Assembly (NCBI RefSeq): GCF_947489715.1
Contig: NZ_CANLER010000003.1
Coordinates: 367,503 to 431,502 of the forward strand
Length of the DNA stretch: 64,000 bases
Direction: 5' to 3'
DNA from: an uncultured Roseovarius sp.
Lineage (GTDB): Bacteria; Pseudomonadota; Alphaproteobacteria; Rhodobacterales; Rhodobacteraceae
In this document: positions 12,391 through 21,288 of the stretch, one piece after another
Position numbering within the stretch: the first letter of the stretch is position 1
Layout: the number at the start of each line of letters is the position of its first letter
Made by a program: the position numbers and the translations under genes
The notes under the pieces: generated by a model
Databases searched by the model: none
The model's input: the letters and a program-made list of their open reading frames with translations, nothing else
What the model was told of the DNA's origin: nothing

Positions 12391-12514
12391 TTATTTTACG
12401 ATTTTATACGATTTTCCGGCGGGATTGTCACGTGCGGACCACAATATTTTGTGGTTTTCGTGGCCGACGGGACAACGCGCGGAAACCTCGAAAACTCGGC
12501 GGCCATGTTGCAAC

Positions 12515-12546
12515 TGTGTAAACTGTGTACGCGGATTGTGTACACA
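12515..12546. repeat. TGTGTA direct repeats and TGTGTACACA palindrome upstream of gyrB
   Basis: TGTGTA occurs at 12515-12520, 12524-12529 and 12537-12542. The last is part of the perfect palindrome TGTGTACACA (12537-12546). They lie 140-171 nt before gyrB and just after recF. This arrangement suggests a protein-binding site, but no known motif is assigned. Confidence 0.45.
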
Positions 12547-12571
12547 TCTGCGTAACGCGCTTTCTGGTCAC

Positions 12572-13672
12572 TTATCCTTGCGTGACAGACGACACGCCAT
12601 CCGTTTCGGTCACCTCGACATATTGCGCGCGACCCCCCAGTTCCGCGAAAAGCTCGGCGCCGGTGCCGGTCATCCAGGCTTGTGCCTTGAGCCCGCAGAT
12701 TTCATCGTAGAGCGCCGCGCGGCGGGTGGCGTCAAGATGGGCGGCGACCTCATCCAGCAGCAGCAGAGGCGGCGCGCCGAAATCATCCGCCAGCGCGCGG
12801 GCATTGGCGAGAATCAGAGACACCAGAAGCGCCTTTTGTTCACCGGTAGAGCAATCCCGCGCAGGCACGCCCTTGGCGGCGTAGACACCGTAGAGATCGG
12901 CACGGTGGGGCCCGACCAGCGTGCGCCCCGCGGCCAGATCACGAAACCGGCTTTCGTGCAGCGCATCGCGAAGATCGGGGACCGTCTGAGGCATTGCGCC
13001 CTCGGTCTGGGTCAATTCAAGCTCGGCAGTGGGAAAGGCGGTCTGAGCCTGCGCCTGCGCGTCGGCGATCTGGGCCAGCGCGGCAAGACGGTTCTGATGG
13101 ATGTCAATCCCCGCCTCGGCCATCTGCCGTTCGACGGCGACGTACCAATGCCCGTCGCGCACCTGATCCTTGAGCAGCCGGTTACGTTCACGCATGGCCT
13201 TGTCATAGGCCAGCGACACCTCGGCATGGGTGGGAAAGAAACTGAGCGTCATGCGATCAAGAAACCGCCGGCGCCCCTCGGCCCCCTCGATCCAGAGCCT
13301 GTCCATCGCCGGGATCAGCCAAAGCACGCGGGCGATCCGGCCCAGTGCAGTCTGCGCCGCGGTCTTACCGTCAATCCGGGTCTGGCGCGCGGCCCCTTCC
13401 TCGGAAAAAAGCTCGACCTCGTGCATCTGGTGCAGGGAATGCAGAATGCCGGTGAGCTTCCACCCCAGCACCTCGGGGCGACGGGCCATGTCCTGCGCCG
13501 AGGCCCGCCGAAGCCCCCGGCCCGGAGAAAAGAGCGACACAGCTTCGATGATATTGGTCTTGCCCGCACCGTTGAGGCCATGAATCGCAAGCGGCCGTGC
13601 ATCCAGTTCCAGCACCGCGGATTTATGCGACCGGAAATGCGACAGCGAGAGCCTGGAGAGGTGAAGCGACAT
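12572..13672 (-). CDS. recF: DNA replication and repair protein RecF
   Basis: 366 residues, an SMC-like ATPase that helps load RecA at gaps with RecO and RecR. Walker A is GLNGAGKT at about residues 33-40, the FxRxG-like segment (FLDRMTLSFFP) lies mid-protein, the ABC signature region is STGEQKALLVSLILA, and Walker B is LLLLDEVAAHLD near residue 320. The gene keeps its classical place before gyrB, but dnaN, which normally precedes recF, is absent from the 521 nt upstream. Start ATG at 13672 gives the typical MSL-x-L-x-L-x-F-R-S-H opening. Confidence 0.95.
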   Translation of the reverse strand: MSLHLSRLSLSHFRSHKSAVLELDARPLAIHGLNGAGKTNIIEAVSLFSPGRGLRRASAQDMARRPEVLGWKLTGILHSLHQMHEVELFSEEGAARQTRIDGKTAAQTALGRIARVLWLIPAMDRLWIEGAEGRRRFLDRMTLSFFPTHAEVSLAYDKAMRERNRLLKDQVRDGHWYVAVERQMAEAGIDIHQNRLAALAQIADAQAQAQTAFPTAELELTQTEGAMPQTVPDLRDALHESRFRDLAAGRTLVGPHRADLYGVYAAKGVPARDCSTGEQKALLVSLILANARALADDFGAPPLLLLDEVAAHLDATRRAALYDEICGLKAQAWMTGTGAELFAELGGRAQYVEVTETDGVSSVTQG

Positions 13673-14193
13673 TCAAATTGAGTAGCCCGAGACCGGAAGG
13701 CTTACCAGAGGCAAAAATTTCACCGCCCCGAGAAGAACCCGGCAAAGGCAAAACGCGGGCACCGTGCAGCATAAAGATTTGGTTATCGCGTTTTCCTGCG
13801 GCTATGAGCCTATATTGCCGAGTGCTGCAAAACGTATGAATGCCGAGTTTTCCCTCTGGCACGAGAGCTGTGAGAACAAGGATTTATACGTTGAAAAAGC
13901 AAGCCAGTATGCGTGTTCCTGCCAAACGCGATTCAGTCAAAAATACGATACCTTTAGTCGCGACCAAGTTATGTATCTGTCATCTCGAACAACGATTTTC
14001 CGCTTTCTAGGCCAGGCAAAAATGATGCCTCTCATGCGATTGGTGCGCACAACTGGCCGGTGTCAGATGAATGCCTGCTGGACAGGGTTAGGCATTTTTC
14101 GGGGCAAGCGTCGAAAAATCTGAACGCGGCTTTTCAGTGAGCGTTTTTAGGGTCCGCGCCATCCACAGATCAAACGGTAACTCAAGGATCGCT
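13673..14193. other. Non-coding or degenerate stretch between recF and mipZ
   Basis: 521 nt, AT-richer in the middle (about 13800-14060) than the flanking genes. Short open frames exist on both strands, but none shows a recognisable domain, signal peptide or good ribosome-binding site. No trace of a dnaN C-terminus was found before recF. It probably contains the recF promoter. Confidence 0.5.
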
Positions 14194-15003
14194 CTAGAAA
14201 TCAACCTCGACGCCGGGCAGGTCCAGCGATTTGATCAGTTCGCGCAGTTCCTGACGGGCGGCGACGTTCGAGATGTTCAGGCCTTTGACGCCGATATCCT
14301 TCAGGTCCAGCAGCGTCAGACCGCGCGGAAACAGCTCTCGGAAGATCACCCGTTCGTTGAAGCCCGGCGCGGTGCGAAAGCCTATACGTCTGGCCAGGTT
14401 TTCGATTGCCTCGCCCATCTTCTGCTTGTTGACCATCTGCTGAGCACCCATCCGGTTGCGCACCACGATCCAGTCGATCGGTTTCAGCCCGGCTTGTGCC
14501 CGTAGCTGGCGGGCGTTCCAGACCATCTCGGAATAGACCGAAGGCCCCAGGATCTTGCGCCCGTCCACATCGACATGGGCCAGCAGGTCAAAGTCGATGA
14601 AACTGTCATTGAGCGGCGTGATCAGCGTATCGGCCAGCGAATGCGCCACCTGGCTCAGACGGGTATGGGAGCCCGGGCAGTCAATGATGATGAAATCGCT
14701 GTCGGCTTCAAGTTCGGCCACCGCCGCCGACAACCGCCGGTCATAGACATTCTCACCCGGTTGCAGCACCGCCGGGTCGATCTCGGGCAGGTCGTGGTAA
14801 TGCGGACCCGGCAGATCAAGGCCCGCCTTTTCCATGAAGCGGGCGCGGTTGGCAGTGTAACGGCCAAAGGTCTTTTGCCGCAGGTCCAGATCAAGCGCGC
14901 TGACCTTGTGACCCATCCGCGCCAGGGCTGTCGCGACATGCATCGAGACGGTGGATTTGCCTGCCCCGCCCTTTTCGTTGCCGACGACAATGATATGCGC
15001 CAT
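14194..15003 (-). CDS. mipZ: Division-plane positioning ATPase MipZ
   Basis: 269 residues of the ParA/MinD superfamily. The deviant Walker A GNEKGGAGKST is at about residues 8-18, the switch region FIIIDCPGSHT is near residue 105, and the sequence follows alphaproteobacterial MipZ (LNDSFIDFDLLAHVD, then the MVWNARQLRAQ segment). MipZ forms a gradient from ParB-marked poles and blocks FtsZ assembly away from midcell. ATG at 15003 with an upstream purine-rich site gives the expected N-terminus MAHIIVVGNEKGG; the frame extends 17 codons further but that part is Arg-rich and not conserved in kind. It is divergent from dadA. Confidence 0.9.
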   Translation of the reverse strand: MAHIIVVGNEKGGAGKSTVSMHVATALARMGHKVSALDLDLRQKTFGRYTANRARFMEKAGLDLPGPHYHDLPEIDPAVLQPGENVYDRRLSAAVAELEADSDFIIIDCPGSHTRLSQVAHSLADTLITPLNDSFIDFDLLAHVDVDGRKILGPSVYSEMVWNARQLRAQAGLKPIDWIVVRNRMGAQQMVNKQKMGEAIENLARRIGFRTAPGFNERVIFRELFPRGLTLLDLKDIGVKGLNISNVAARQELRELIKSLDLPGVEVDF

Positions 15004-15256
15004 GTCCTGTTCCCCTCGACCCGCGCGATTTCGCTCACGCGTTTTGCGGCACATTATCGGCGGTTACGGCAATTGGGAAGAGATGACGCGGCTGGAAACG
15101 GCATTTCCGAACCGGTAATTTTCAGTTTATGCTCGATTGCAACGCGTTCTCGTAGGCACGCCGCCGCAGGGTGGTTCACCGCGCGCGGTTTGCAGTTGTA
15201 AACCAGCGGTGCAGACGCCAGGAGAGGCCGGGTTCAATGCGCGAAAGGGCGGGATG

Positions 15257-16516
15257 ATGAAAGTTGTGGTGATGGGTGCGGGTGTAATCGGCGTGACCAC
15301 CGCCTATTACCTGGCCAGGCAAGGCGCCGAGGTGATGGTGCTGGATCGGCAGACCGGCCCGGGTCAGGAAACCAGCTATGCCAACGCCGGGGAGCTATCC
15401 TATGGCATGACGTCGCCCTGGGCGGCACCCGGCATTCCGGTGAAGGCGATCAAGTGGCTGTTCATGAAGCGCCGCCCGCTGTTCATCTGGCCGCTGATCA
15501 GCCCGACCATGTGGATGTGGTCGATCCAGATGATCCGCAACTGCAATGCCGAGAGCTACGCGGTCAACAAATCCCGCATGGTTCGGATTTCGAATTACAG
15601 CCGCGACGTGATGCCCGATCTGATCGACGAGACCGGGATCGAATATGATGGCCGCGCACAGGGCACGCTGCAACTGTTTCGGACGCAAAAGCAGTTGAAA
15701 GGCTCGCGCGCGGATCAGGAGATCCTGGCAGAATTCAACAGCCCGTTCGAAGAGCTGGATCGTGACGGCTGCATTGCGGCGGAACCGGCGCTGGCCAACG
15801 TGCGCGACAAATTCGTGGGCGGGTTGCGCCTGACGGCGGATCGCACCGGCGATTGTCGGCTGTTCACCATTGCTTTGGCCGAAAAGGCCGCCGAGCTGGG
15901 TGTGCAGTTTCAATACGGGCAGTCCATTCGCGGCATCGCCGTCGAAAATGGCCGCGTAGCGGGCGTGGATACCGAGATGGCGGGCCGCATCACCGGTGAC
16001 AGATATGTCTGTGCCCTTGGCAGCTATGCGCCCCGCATCCTCAAACCCATCGGTCTGAAACTGCCGGTCTATCCGGTCAAGGGCTATTCGGTCACGCTGC
16101 CGGTCACCGACGATGCCAAGGCCCCGCAATCGACCCTGATGGATGAAACCCACAAGGTGGCGATCACCCGTCTGGGCGACCGGATCCGGGTGGCGGGCAC
16201 CGCCGAGATCGCCGGCTATTCCAACCGGCTGGGGCCGCATGCAACCGATACGGTGAAACACGTGATTGGCGATCTTTTTCCCGGTGGCGGCGATCTGAGC
16301 CAGGCCGAAGGCTGGACCGGTCTCAGGCCGATGACACCCGATGGCACGCCCATTCTGGGACCGACGAAATATGACAATCTTTTCCTGAATACCGGCCACG
16401 GCACGCTGGGCTGGACCATGGCCTGCGGATCAGGCCGGGCCGTGGCGGATGTGGTGCTGGAACGTGAGCCGGATATCTCTTTTGACGGGCTGACGGCCGC
16501 GAGATACGCCAGCTAA
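15257..16516 (+). CDS. dadA: D-amino acid dehydrogenase (DadA family)
   Basis: 419 residues, an FAD-dependent oxidase/dehydrogenase of the DAO fold that deaminates D-amino acids such as D-alanine and passes electrons to the respiratory chain. The dinucleotide-binding GAGVIGVTTAYYLA opens the protein, QETSYANAGELSYGMTSPWA matches the DadA hallmark near residues 38-57, and the C-terminus has the FAD-binding GLRPMTPDGTPILGP and NTGHGTLGWTMACGSG. There are two adjacent ATGs (15254 and 15257); the second gives the family-typical MKVVVMGAG. It is divergent from mipZ and stands alone. It links in function to the D-amino-acid genes near 50-53 kb. Confidence 0.9.
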   Translation: MKVVVMGAGVIGVTTAYYLARQGAEVMVLDRQTGPGQETSYANAGELSYGMTSPWAAPGIPVKAIKWLFMKRRPLFIWPLISPTMWMWSIQMIRNCNAESYAVNKSRMVRISNYSRDVMPDLIDETGIEYDGRAQGTLQLFRTQKQLKGSRADQEILAEFNSPFEELDRDGCIAAEPALANVRDKFVGGLRLTADRTGDCRLFTIALAEKAAELGVQFQYGQSIRGIAVENGRVAGVDTEMAGRITGDRYVCALGSYAPRILKPIGLKLPVYPVKGYSVTLPVTDDAKAPQSTLMDETHKVAITRLGDRIRVAGTAEIAGYSNRLGPHATDTVKHVIGDLFPGGGDLSQAEGWTGLRPMTPDGTPILGPTKYDNLFLNTGHGTLGWTMACGSGRAVADVVLEREPDISFDGLTAARYAS

Positions 16517-16831
16517 CACCGCTTCACAGCTCGGTTCGGGCATAAAACCATTTCCGGCCTTAAGGAGTGCCGCCACGCCGGGCAGCGGTTGGCGCACCAT
16601 TGATCCGACCGAAATTTGCGACACCACACGCGGTCGGGCACGGGCCCTCTGCCGGGCCAGACCCGCAGGGTGGCTTTGCCCTGCTCATAGCCTCTCGGGG
16701 AACATTCATAAATTGGGTTTTTCTGATCGCTGATACGCGCCGCCCTGGCGGTATTTGCCCGGCAAGGCGTTTATGCATATTCTCGCGCCATTAGCCGAAG
16801 TCGAATTTACAATGAACAAGGAGCTTTTCCC
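16517..16831. other. Intergenic stretch with a dispersed repeat copy
   Basis: 315 nt between dadA and the zinc-ribbon gene. It holds a 26-nt segment at 16562-16587 that matches 33465-33490 at 23 of 26 positions, and a GC-rich hairpin-forming part around 16640-16690 (GCAGGG...CCCTGC). The last 30 nt carry the ribosome-binding site AAGGAG for the next gene. No gene is supported. Confidence 0.45.
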
Positions 16832-17437
16832 GTGACCTATCAGGACATGCTGAATGCCATTCTTCTGGAATCCGAGACCGAACGCCGCCGCCTGATCCGC
16901 GACCATTGGCGCGATGCGTTCTCGGACGGGTTCATCGCCTATGTCCAAAGCCAGATCGACGCGGCCGAGGCGTTTGTGAATGGTGAAAAACGCGGGCTGG
17001 CTGCGTGGCTACCGGACATCATGCAGGATGTGGCCATGGCCGGGAACAAGCTATACTTGGGTCAGCTGGTCACGGTCTGGGACAGCATGAAAACGGTCTA
17101 TGCCCAGCTTGCCACCGCCAGCAAGGCGGAGGGCAGCCCAACCGGCATTGCCGCCACCGCCAAAAGCAATGGCACCATGCCACGGGGGGCCACGATTTCG
17201 ATGGCCACCAGCTGCTCGCGCTGTGGGGCCGCGTCGGATGGCGGGCTGTGTACGGCGTGCTCGGATCACGAAGATTTCGTCGAAGCTGATCGATTGGAAT
17301 ATGAGCGCCTGCAATACGAACAGCAGGAGTACGAAAACCAGCTGAACGATCAGGACTATTTCCAGCAGCAGGCCGATACCTACCAGGCCGATACGAGCTA
17401 TTACGACAGGCAGATGGATTTCAACGAGAACAACTAG
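16832..17437 (+). CDS. Zinc-ribbon protein with Gln/Tyr-rich tail, unknown function
   Basis: 201 residues starting at GTG, with AAGGAG nine nt upstream. The N-terminal 95 residues are helical and acidic (LNAILLESETERRRLIRDHW, WLPDIMQDVAMAGNKLYLGQ). A CxxC-x8-CxxC knot (CSRCGAASDGGLCTAC) near residues 128-143 should bind zinc. The last 55 residues are rich in Gln, Tyr and Asp (EYERLQYEQQEYENQ, YFQQQADTYQAD), a low-complexity, probably disordered tail. No family is recognised and no signal peptide is present. It is followed by an OmpA-type lipoprotein gene. Confidence 0.6.
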   Translation: MTYQDMLNAILLESETERRRLIRDHWRDAFSDGFIAYVQSQIDAAEAFVNGEKRGLAAWLPDIMQDVAMAGNKLYLGQLVTVWDSMKTVYAQLATASKAEGSPTGIAATAKSNGTMPRGATISMATSCSRCGAASDGGLCTACSDHEDFVEADRLEYERLQYEQQEYENQLNDQDYFQQQADTYQADTSYYDRQMDFNENN

Positions 17438-17576
17438 CGCGCCCAGAGGTGTTTTTCAGGCGGAAATGCGCAATTTGCTGCCGAATTCCCCTCTGATTTC
17501 GCTTGGGCGACGCGCTGTTATTGCATAACATTGCCGCAGACCCGACCTAACGGGCGTGAATAACGAGGCGAAAATT

Positions 17577-18254
17577 ATGACATACACAAAGAAACCCATC
17601 CTGCTTCTGGCGGGCGCATCCCTGTTGATGGCCACGGCCTGTACCGATCCCGGCTATGTTGGCGGCGGCGGTGGCGGCGCGCCGAACAATGCCCAGAAAA
17701 CCAAGACAGGCGCCCTGATCGGCGGTCTGGTCGGTGCCGGTGTTGGCGCAGCGGTCAGCGACAAGAAGGGCAAGGGCGCCCTGATCGGTGGCCTTGCAGG
17801 AGCGGGCATCGGGGCGGGCATCGGCTATTCGCTGGACAAGCAGGAGGCCGAGCTGCGCCAGCAGTTGGAAAATGAGGATATCCGGATCACCAATACCGGC
17901 GATCGCCTGATCCTGACCATGCCGCAGGACATCCTGTTTGCCACCGATAGTGCGCGGGTGAATGGCGGTCTGCGCAGCGATCTGCTGAAAGTGGCGAACA
18001 GCCTGCAGCAATACCCGCAATCGACCGTGCAGGTCGTGGGCCATACCGATAATACCGGAGCCGCAGCCTATAACCAGGATCTGTCGGTGCGGCGGGCCAA
18101 CTCGGTCGCCGATGTGCTGCTGGACGGCGGCGTGGCATTCAACCGCATCAACGCATTCGGCCGCGGCGAAGATCAGCCCATCGCGTCGAACCTGACCGAA
18201 GCCGGCAAGGCGCAGAACCGCCGGGTCGAGATCGTGATCCTGCCGACCTCGTGA
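17577..18254 (+). CDS. OmpA-family lipoprotein with glycine zipper (YiaD-like)
   Basis: 225 residues. A lipoprotein signal ends at MATAC, so Cys21 is the likely lipidated residue. A double glycine-zipper region (GALIGGLVGAGVGAAV and GALIGGLAGAGIGAGIGY) covers about residues 43-84. The C-terminal OmpA domain (about 110-222) has the peptidoglycan-binding pattern VVGHTDNTGAAAYNQDLSVRRA with the conserved Asp and Arg, and ends NRRVEIVILP. It should tether the outer membrane to peptidoglycan. The start chosen is ATG at 17577; an in-frame ATG at 17556 would place seven polar residues before the signal. A strong terminator follows. Confidence 0.9.
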   Translation: MTYTKKPILLLAGASLLMATACTDPGYVGGGGGGAPNNAQKTKTGALIGGLVGAGVGAAVSDKKGKGALIGGLAGAGIGAGIGYSLDKQEAELRQQLENEDIRITNTGDRLILTMPQDILFATDSARVNGGLRSDLLKVANSLQQYPQSTVQVVGHTDNTGAAAYNQDLSVRRANSVADVLLDGGVAFNRINAFGRGEDQPIASNLTEAGKAQNRRVEIVILPTS

Positions 18255-18275
18255 CCGCGCGCTGAAATCAGCAAG

Positions 18276-18310
18276 AACCCCGGCGGGCCTGACCTGACCG
18301 GGGTTTTTCT
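18276..18310 (+). terminator. Rho-independent terminator after OmpA-type lipoprotein
   Basis: AACCCCGG (18276-18283) pairs with CCGGGGTT (18298-18305) over a 14-nt loop, and the downstream arm runs into TTTTTCTTT. It lies 21 nt past the stop. Confidence 0.85.
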
Positions 18311-18472
18311 TTGACTGGCGTTGATCTGATTGAGTGCGCGGACGCGCACGCCTGATCTCTCGTCGTCGGCCTCCGGCCTTCTCCTCGGGCCGCCTGCCGC
18401 AGCGTTGGTAATCCGGGCTGGACCCGGCGGCGCGGGACGGTAATGTGGCGATAAGGCACGGAAGGGACAGCG

Positions 18473-19270
18473 ATGCATTCTTTGATCACGCAGGCGCATA
18501 TCGAGGATTTTCAACGCGATGGGGTCGTGCTGATCCGCGGGCTTTTCGCCGATCATGTCGAGAGCCTGCGCGCCGGTATCGAGCGCAACATGGCCGAACC
18601 CGGACCCTATGCAGCGGAGAACCTGAAGAGCCACGAAACCGGGCGGTTTTTCGACGATTACTGCAACTGGCAGCGCATTCCCGAGTTTCGCGAGGTGATC
18701 GAAACCTCGCCCGCCGCACAGGTCGGGGCCGAACTGATGCAATCCGAGTCCGCGCAGATGTTCCACGACCATGTGCTGGTGAAAGAACCCGGGACGTCGA
18801 AACCGACGCCGTGGCATCAGGACGGACCTTACTATTTTGTAGACGGGCGGCAGACGGTCAGTTTCTGGTCACCGCTGGACCCAGTGCGCGATGCCTCGCT
18901 GCGCTGCGTCGCGGGCTCGCATCTTTGGGAAAAGCCCGTGCTGCCGACACGCTGGCTGAGCGAGGATGATTTCTATCCCGACGCGGATACCTATATGCCT
19001 GTCCCCGACCCGGATGCCGACGGGATGCGGATCACCGAATGGGCGATGGAACCGGGCGATGCGGTGGCGTTCAACTATGGCATACTGCATGGTGCGCGCG
19101 GCAATGAGACAGGCCAGCGCCGCCGCGCCTTTTCGCTTAGGCTGGTGGGGGATGACGCTCGCTATACCGAGCGTCCCGGGCCGACATCGCCGCCCTTTCC
19201 CGGACATGGCATGACCCAGGGTGAGAGGCTGCGCGCGGACTGGTTCCCGCAGCTTTGGCCGCGCCCTTAA
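18473..19270 (+). CDS. Phytanoyl-CoA dioxygenase (PhyH) family protein
   Basis: 265 residues with the double-stranded beta-helix of Fe(II)/2-oxoglutarate oxygenases. The metal triad is visible as HxD in PWHQDGPYYF (near residue 108) and a distal His in GILHGARGN (near residue 205), followed by the 2-oxoglutarate-binding Arg in RRAFSLRL. The family hydroxylates varied small molecules, including phytanoyl-CoA, ectoine and phosphonates; the substrate cannot be told here. The gene has its own start after the lipoprotein terminator, and its 3' end overlaps the convergent ABM gene by 4 nt. Confidence 0.85.
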   Translation: MHSLITQAHIEDFQRDGVVLIRGLFADHVESLRAGIERNMAEPGPYAAENLKSHETGRFFDDYCNWQRIPEFREVIETSPAAQVGAELMQSESAQMFHDHVLVKEPGTSKPTPWHQDGPYYFVDGRQTVSFWSPLDPVRDASLRCVAGSHLWEKPVLPTRWLSEDDFYPDADTYMPVPDPDADGMRITEWAMEPGDAVAFNYGILHGARGNETGQRRRAFSLRLVGDDARYTERPGPTSPPFPGHGMTQGERLRADWFPQLWPRP

Positions 19271-19563
19271 GACGTCACCAGATCGTAATGCTTGATGTTG
19301 CGCGCCTGCACCATCACCGCCTCTTCGGGCAATATGTGCGGGTTGGCGTAATCCTCGCCAACAAATGCTTTCAGCGCCTCAAGACTGTCCCAGATCATGA
19401 CCATGCAGAACTCGTTCGGGGTTTCGGGGCGGGCAGCACCAAAGGTGACACTGTGCAGCCCCTCGGTGCGCTGCATCAACGGGATCGCGGTGCCGTGGAA
19501 AAAGCTCGCAAACTCAGCTTCCTTGCCCGGATGGGTGGTGACCTGGAATACGCGTATGATCAT
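19267..19563 (-). CDS. Antibiotic biosynthesis monooxygenase (ABM) domain protein
   Basis: 98 residues. It has the compact ferredoxin-like fold pattern of ABM proteins: MIIRVFQVTTHPGKEAEFASFF at the N-terminus, a central GLHSVTFG, and MVMIWDSLEALKAFVGEDY. Family members are small cofactor-free monooxygenases or heme-related enzymes, and many have no known substrate. The start is ATG at 19563, preceded by AGGAGG; the frame is open further upstream but without family character. The gene is convergent with the PhyH gene and divergent from the lipid operon. Confidence 0.75.
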   Translation of the reverse strand: MIIRVFQVTTHPGKEAEFASFFHGTAIPLMQRTEGLHSVTFGAARPETPNEFCMVMIWDSLEALKAFVGEDYANPHILPEEAVMVQARNIKHYDLVTS

Positions 19564-19709
19564 GGCGCCCTCCTGTTTCTGGGCCATACTATAGCACGAA
19601 ACCGTCCTTTCCGGCGCCGGGGTAGAGATAACCTGACTTGATTTCGCCCGGCCCAACGGGTCAGATTGCGCAAAAACAAGACACCCCAGGGACGGACGGG
19701 ACAAATTTC

Positions 19710-20357
19710 ATGCGCCTATTGGCTTATCTGGTCGCGTATCTGATCATCGGGTTCGCGCGTTTCATCACCGCCGTGCGCGCCAACTGGCGGGACGAGGCGC
19801 CGCGGGACGCGCAGACAATCTATTTCGCCAATCACACCAGCAATGGCGATTTCATCCTGATCTGGGCGGTGCTGCCGCCGCGGCTGCGCTGGAAAACCCG
19901 GCCCGTGGCCGCCGCCGATTACTGGCTGACCTCACCCATTCGCAGCTATATCGGCCGACAGGTAATCAACGCCGTGCTGATCGACCGCCGCCCCGAAGCG
20001 CGCACGCTTGACCCTGTGGACCAGATGGCCGAGGCGCTGGATGGCGGCGCCAGCCTGATCATCTTTCCCGAAGGCCGCCGCAACGACACCGGCGAGACGC
20101 TTTTGCCGTTCAAGACCGGCATCTACCATGTCGCCAAAAAACGGCCCGATGTGCGCTTCGTACCGGTCTGGATCGAAAACCTGAACCGTGCCCTGCCGCG
20201 TGGAGAGGTCATTCCGATCCCCTATATCTGCACCTGCACGTTCGGGGCCGCGATGCAGCTGCGGGATGGTGAAACCAAGGAACAGTTCCTGACCCGGGCA
20301 CAGGACGCGGTGCTGGCGCTGGCCCCCGGCAATGGGGAGACCTCCGATGGATCGTGA
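19710..20357 (+). CDS. 1-acyl-glycerol-3-phosphate acyltransferase (PlsC-like)
   Basis: 215 residues. Catalytic NHTSNGD (the HX4D motif) is near residue 48 and FPEGRRN, the glycerol-phosphate-binding motif, near residue 127. A single N-terminal membrane helix (LLAYLVAYLIIGFARFI) anchors it. It should acylate lysophosphatidate to phosphatidate. It is the first of four overlapping genes: the CdsA-like gene starts 11 nt before this stop. The clustering suggests an accessory lipid route, not the housekeeping PlsC. Start ATG at 19710 gives a normal N-terminus. Confidence 0.85.
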   Translation: MRLLAYLVAYLIIGFARFITAVRANWRDEAPRDAQTIYFANHTSNGDFILIWAVLPPRLRWKTRPVAAADYWLTSPIRSYIGRQVINAVLIDRRPEARTLDPVDQMAEALDGGASLIIFPEGRRNDTGETLLPFKTGIYHVAKKRPDVRFVPVWIENLNRALPRGEVIPIPYICTCTFGAAMQLRDGETKEQFLTRAQDAVLALAPGNGETSDGS

Positions 20358-21288
20358 AACTCTGATGACCCTGATGCTGGGCGTCTTCCTGGTGCTGGCG
20401 GTGGCAACGCTGACCGGCGGCTTCCTGTCCATGCGGGTAACGGACGGCCCCAACCGGTCGGTCGTCGAAAACCTCAATGCGCGGATCTGGGCGTGGTGGG
20501 TGATGGTGATCCTGCTGGGGCTGTCGTTCCTCTGGGGGCGCACCGGGGTGACACTGCTCTTCGCGGTCTGTTCATTCAACGCCCTGCGCGAGTTCATCAC
20601 GCTGACCAACGCGCGCCGCGCCGATCACTGGATGCTGGCGGCGGTGTTCTTCGTGGTGCTGCCGCTGCAATATTACCTCGTCTACACTGACTGGTACGGG
20701 TTCTACACCGTGCTGGTGCCGGTCTATGTCTTCCTGCTGATGCCGGTGATCTCGGCGCTCAGGGGCGTGGTCAAGGATTTCCTGATCCGCGTGGCCGAGG
20801 TGCAATGGGCCGCCATGGTCACGATCTATTTCGTCAGCCACGTGCCTGCCCTGCTCAGCCTCAATATCCCCGGTTTCGAGGATCAGAACATCCAGTTGGT
20901 CGCCTTCCTGATCATCGTGGTGCAGGCCAGTGACGTGCTGCAATATGTCTGGGGCAAACTGATCGGCCGCACCAAAATCGCACCGTCGCTGTCACCGTCG
21001 AAGACCGTCGAAGGTTTCGTGGGCGGTGTGGCCAGCGCCACGCTGCTGGGGGCGTGTCTTTACTGGGTGACGCCCTTCACCTTCTTTCAGGCCGGGGTGA
21101 TGTCGCTGATCATCGCGCTGATGGGGTTCTTTGGCGGGCTGGTGATGTCGGCGATCAAGCGCGACCGTGGGGTCAAGGACTGGGGCGACGTGATCATGGG
21201 CCATGGCGGCTTCATCGATCGGCTGGATTCAGTGATTTTCGCCGCCCCGATCTTCTTTCACCTGACCCGCTACTGGTGGCACGTTTGA
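20347..21288 (+). CDS. Phosphatidate cytidylyltransferase (CdsA-like)
   Basis: 313 residues, a polytopic membrane protein with about eight helices. The CDS signature is complete near the C-terminus: LSPSKTVEGFVGG, KRDRGVKDWGDVIMGHGG and IDRLDSV, which carry the Mg- and CTP-binding Asp residues. It makes CDP-diacylglycerol from phosphatidate and CTP. It overlaps the PlsC-like gene by 11 nt and the next small gene by 13 nt, so translation is coupled. Given the company, I take this as a paralogue comparable to YnbB of enterobacteria and not the essential cdsA. That assignment is inferred. Confidence 0.9.
   Translation: MDRETLMTLMLGVFLVLAVATLTGGFLSMRVTDGPNRSVVENLNARIWAWWVMVILLGLSFLWGRTGVTLLFAVCSFNALREFITLTNARRADHWMLAAVFFVVLPLQYYLVYTDWYGFYTVLVPVYVFLLMPVISALRGVVKDFLIRVAEVQWAAMVTIYFVSHVPALLSLNIPGFEDQNIQLVAFLIIVVQASDVLQYVWGKLIGRTKIAPSLSPSKTVEGFVGGVASATLLGACLYWVTPFTFFQAGVMSLIIALMGFFGGLVMSAIKRDRGVKDWGDVIMGHGGFIDRLDSVIFAAPIFFHLTRYWWHV

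Noticed and set aside
13764..14123. 119-codon plus-strand frame between recF and mipZ
   Set aside because: No domain, poor start context and Cys-rich random composition.
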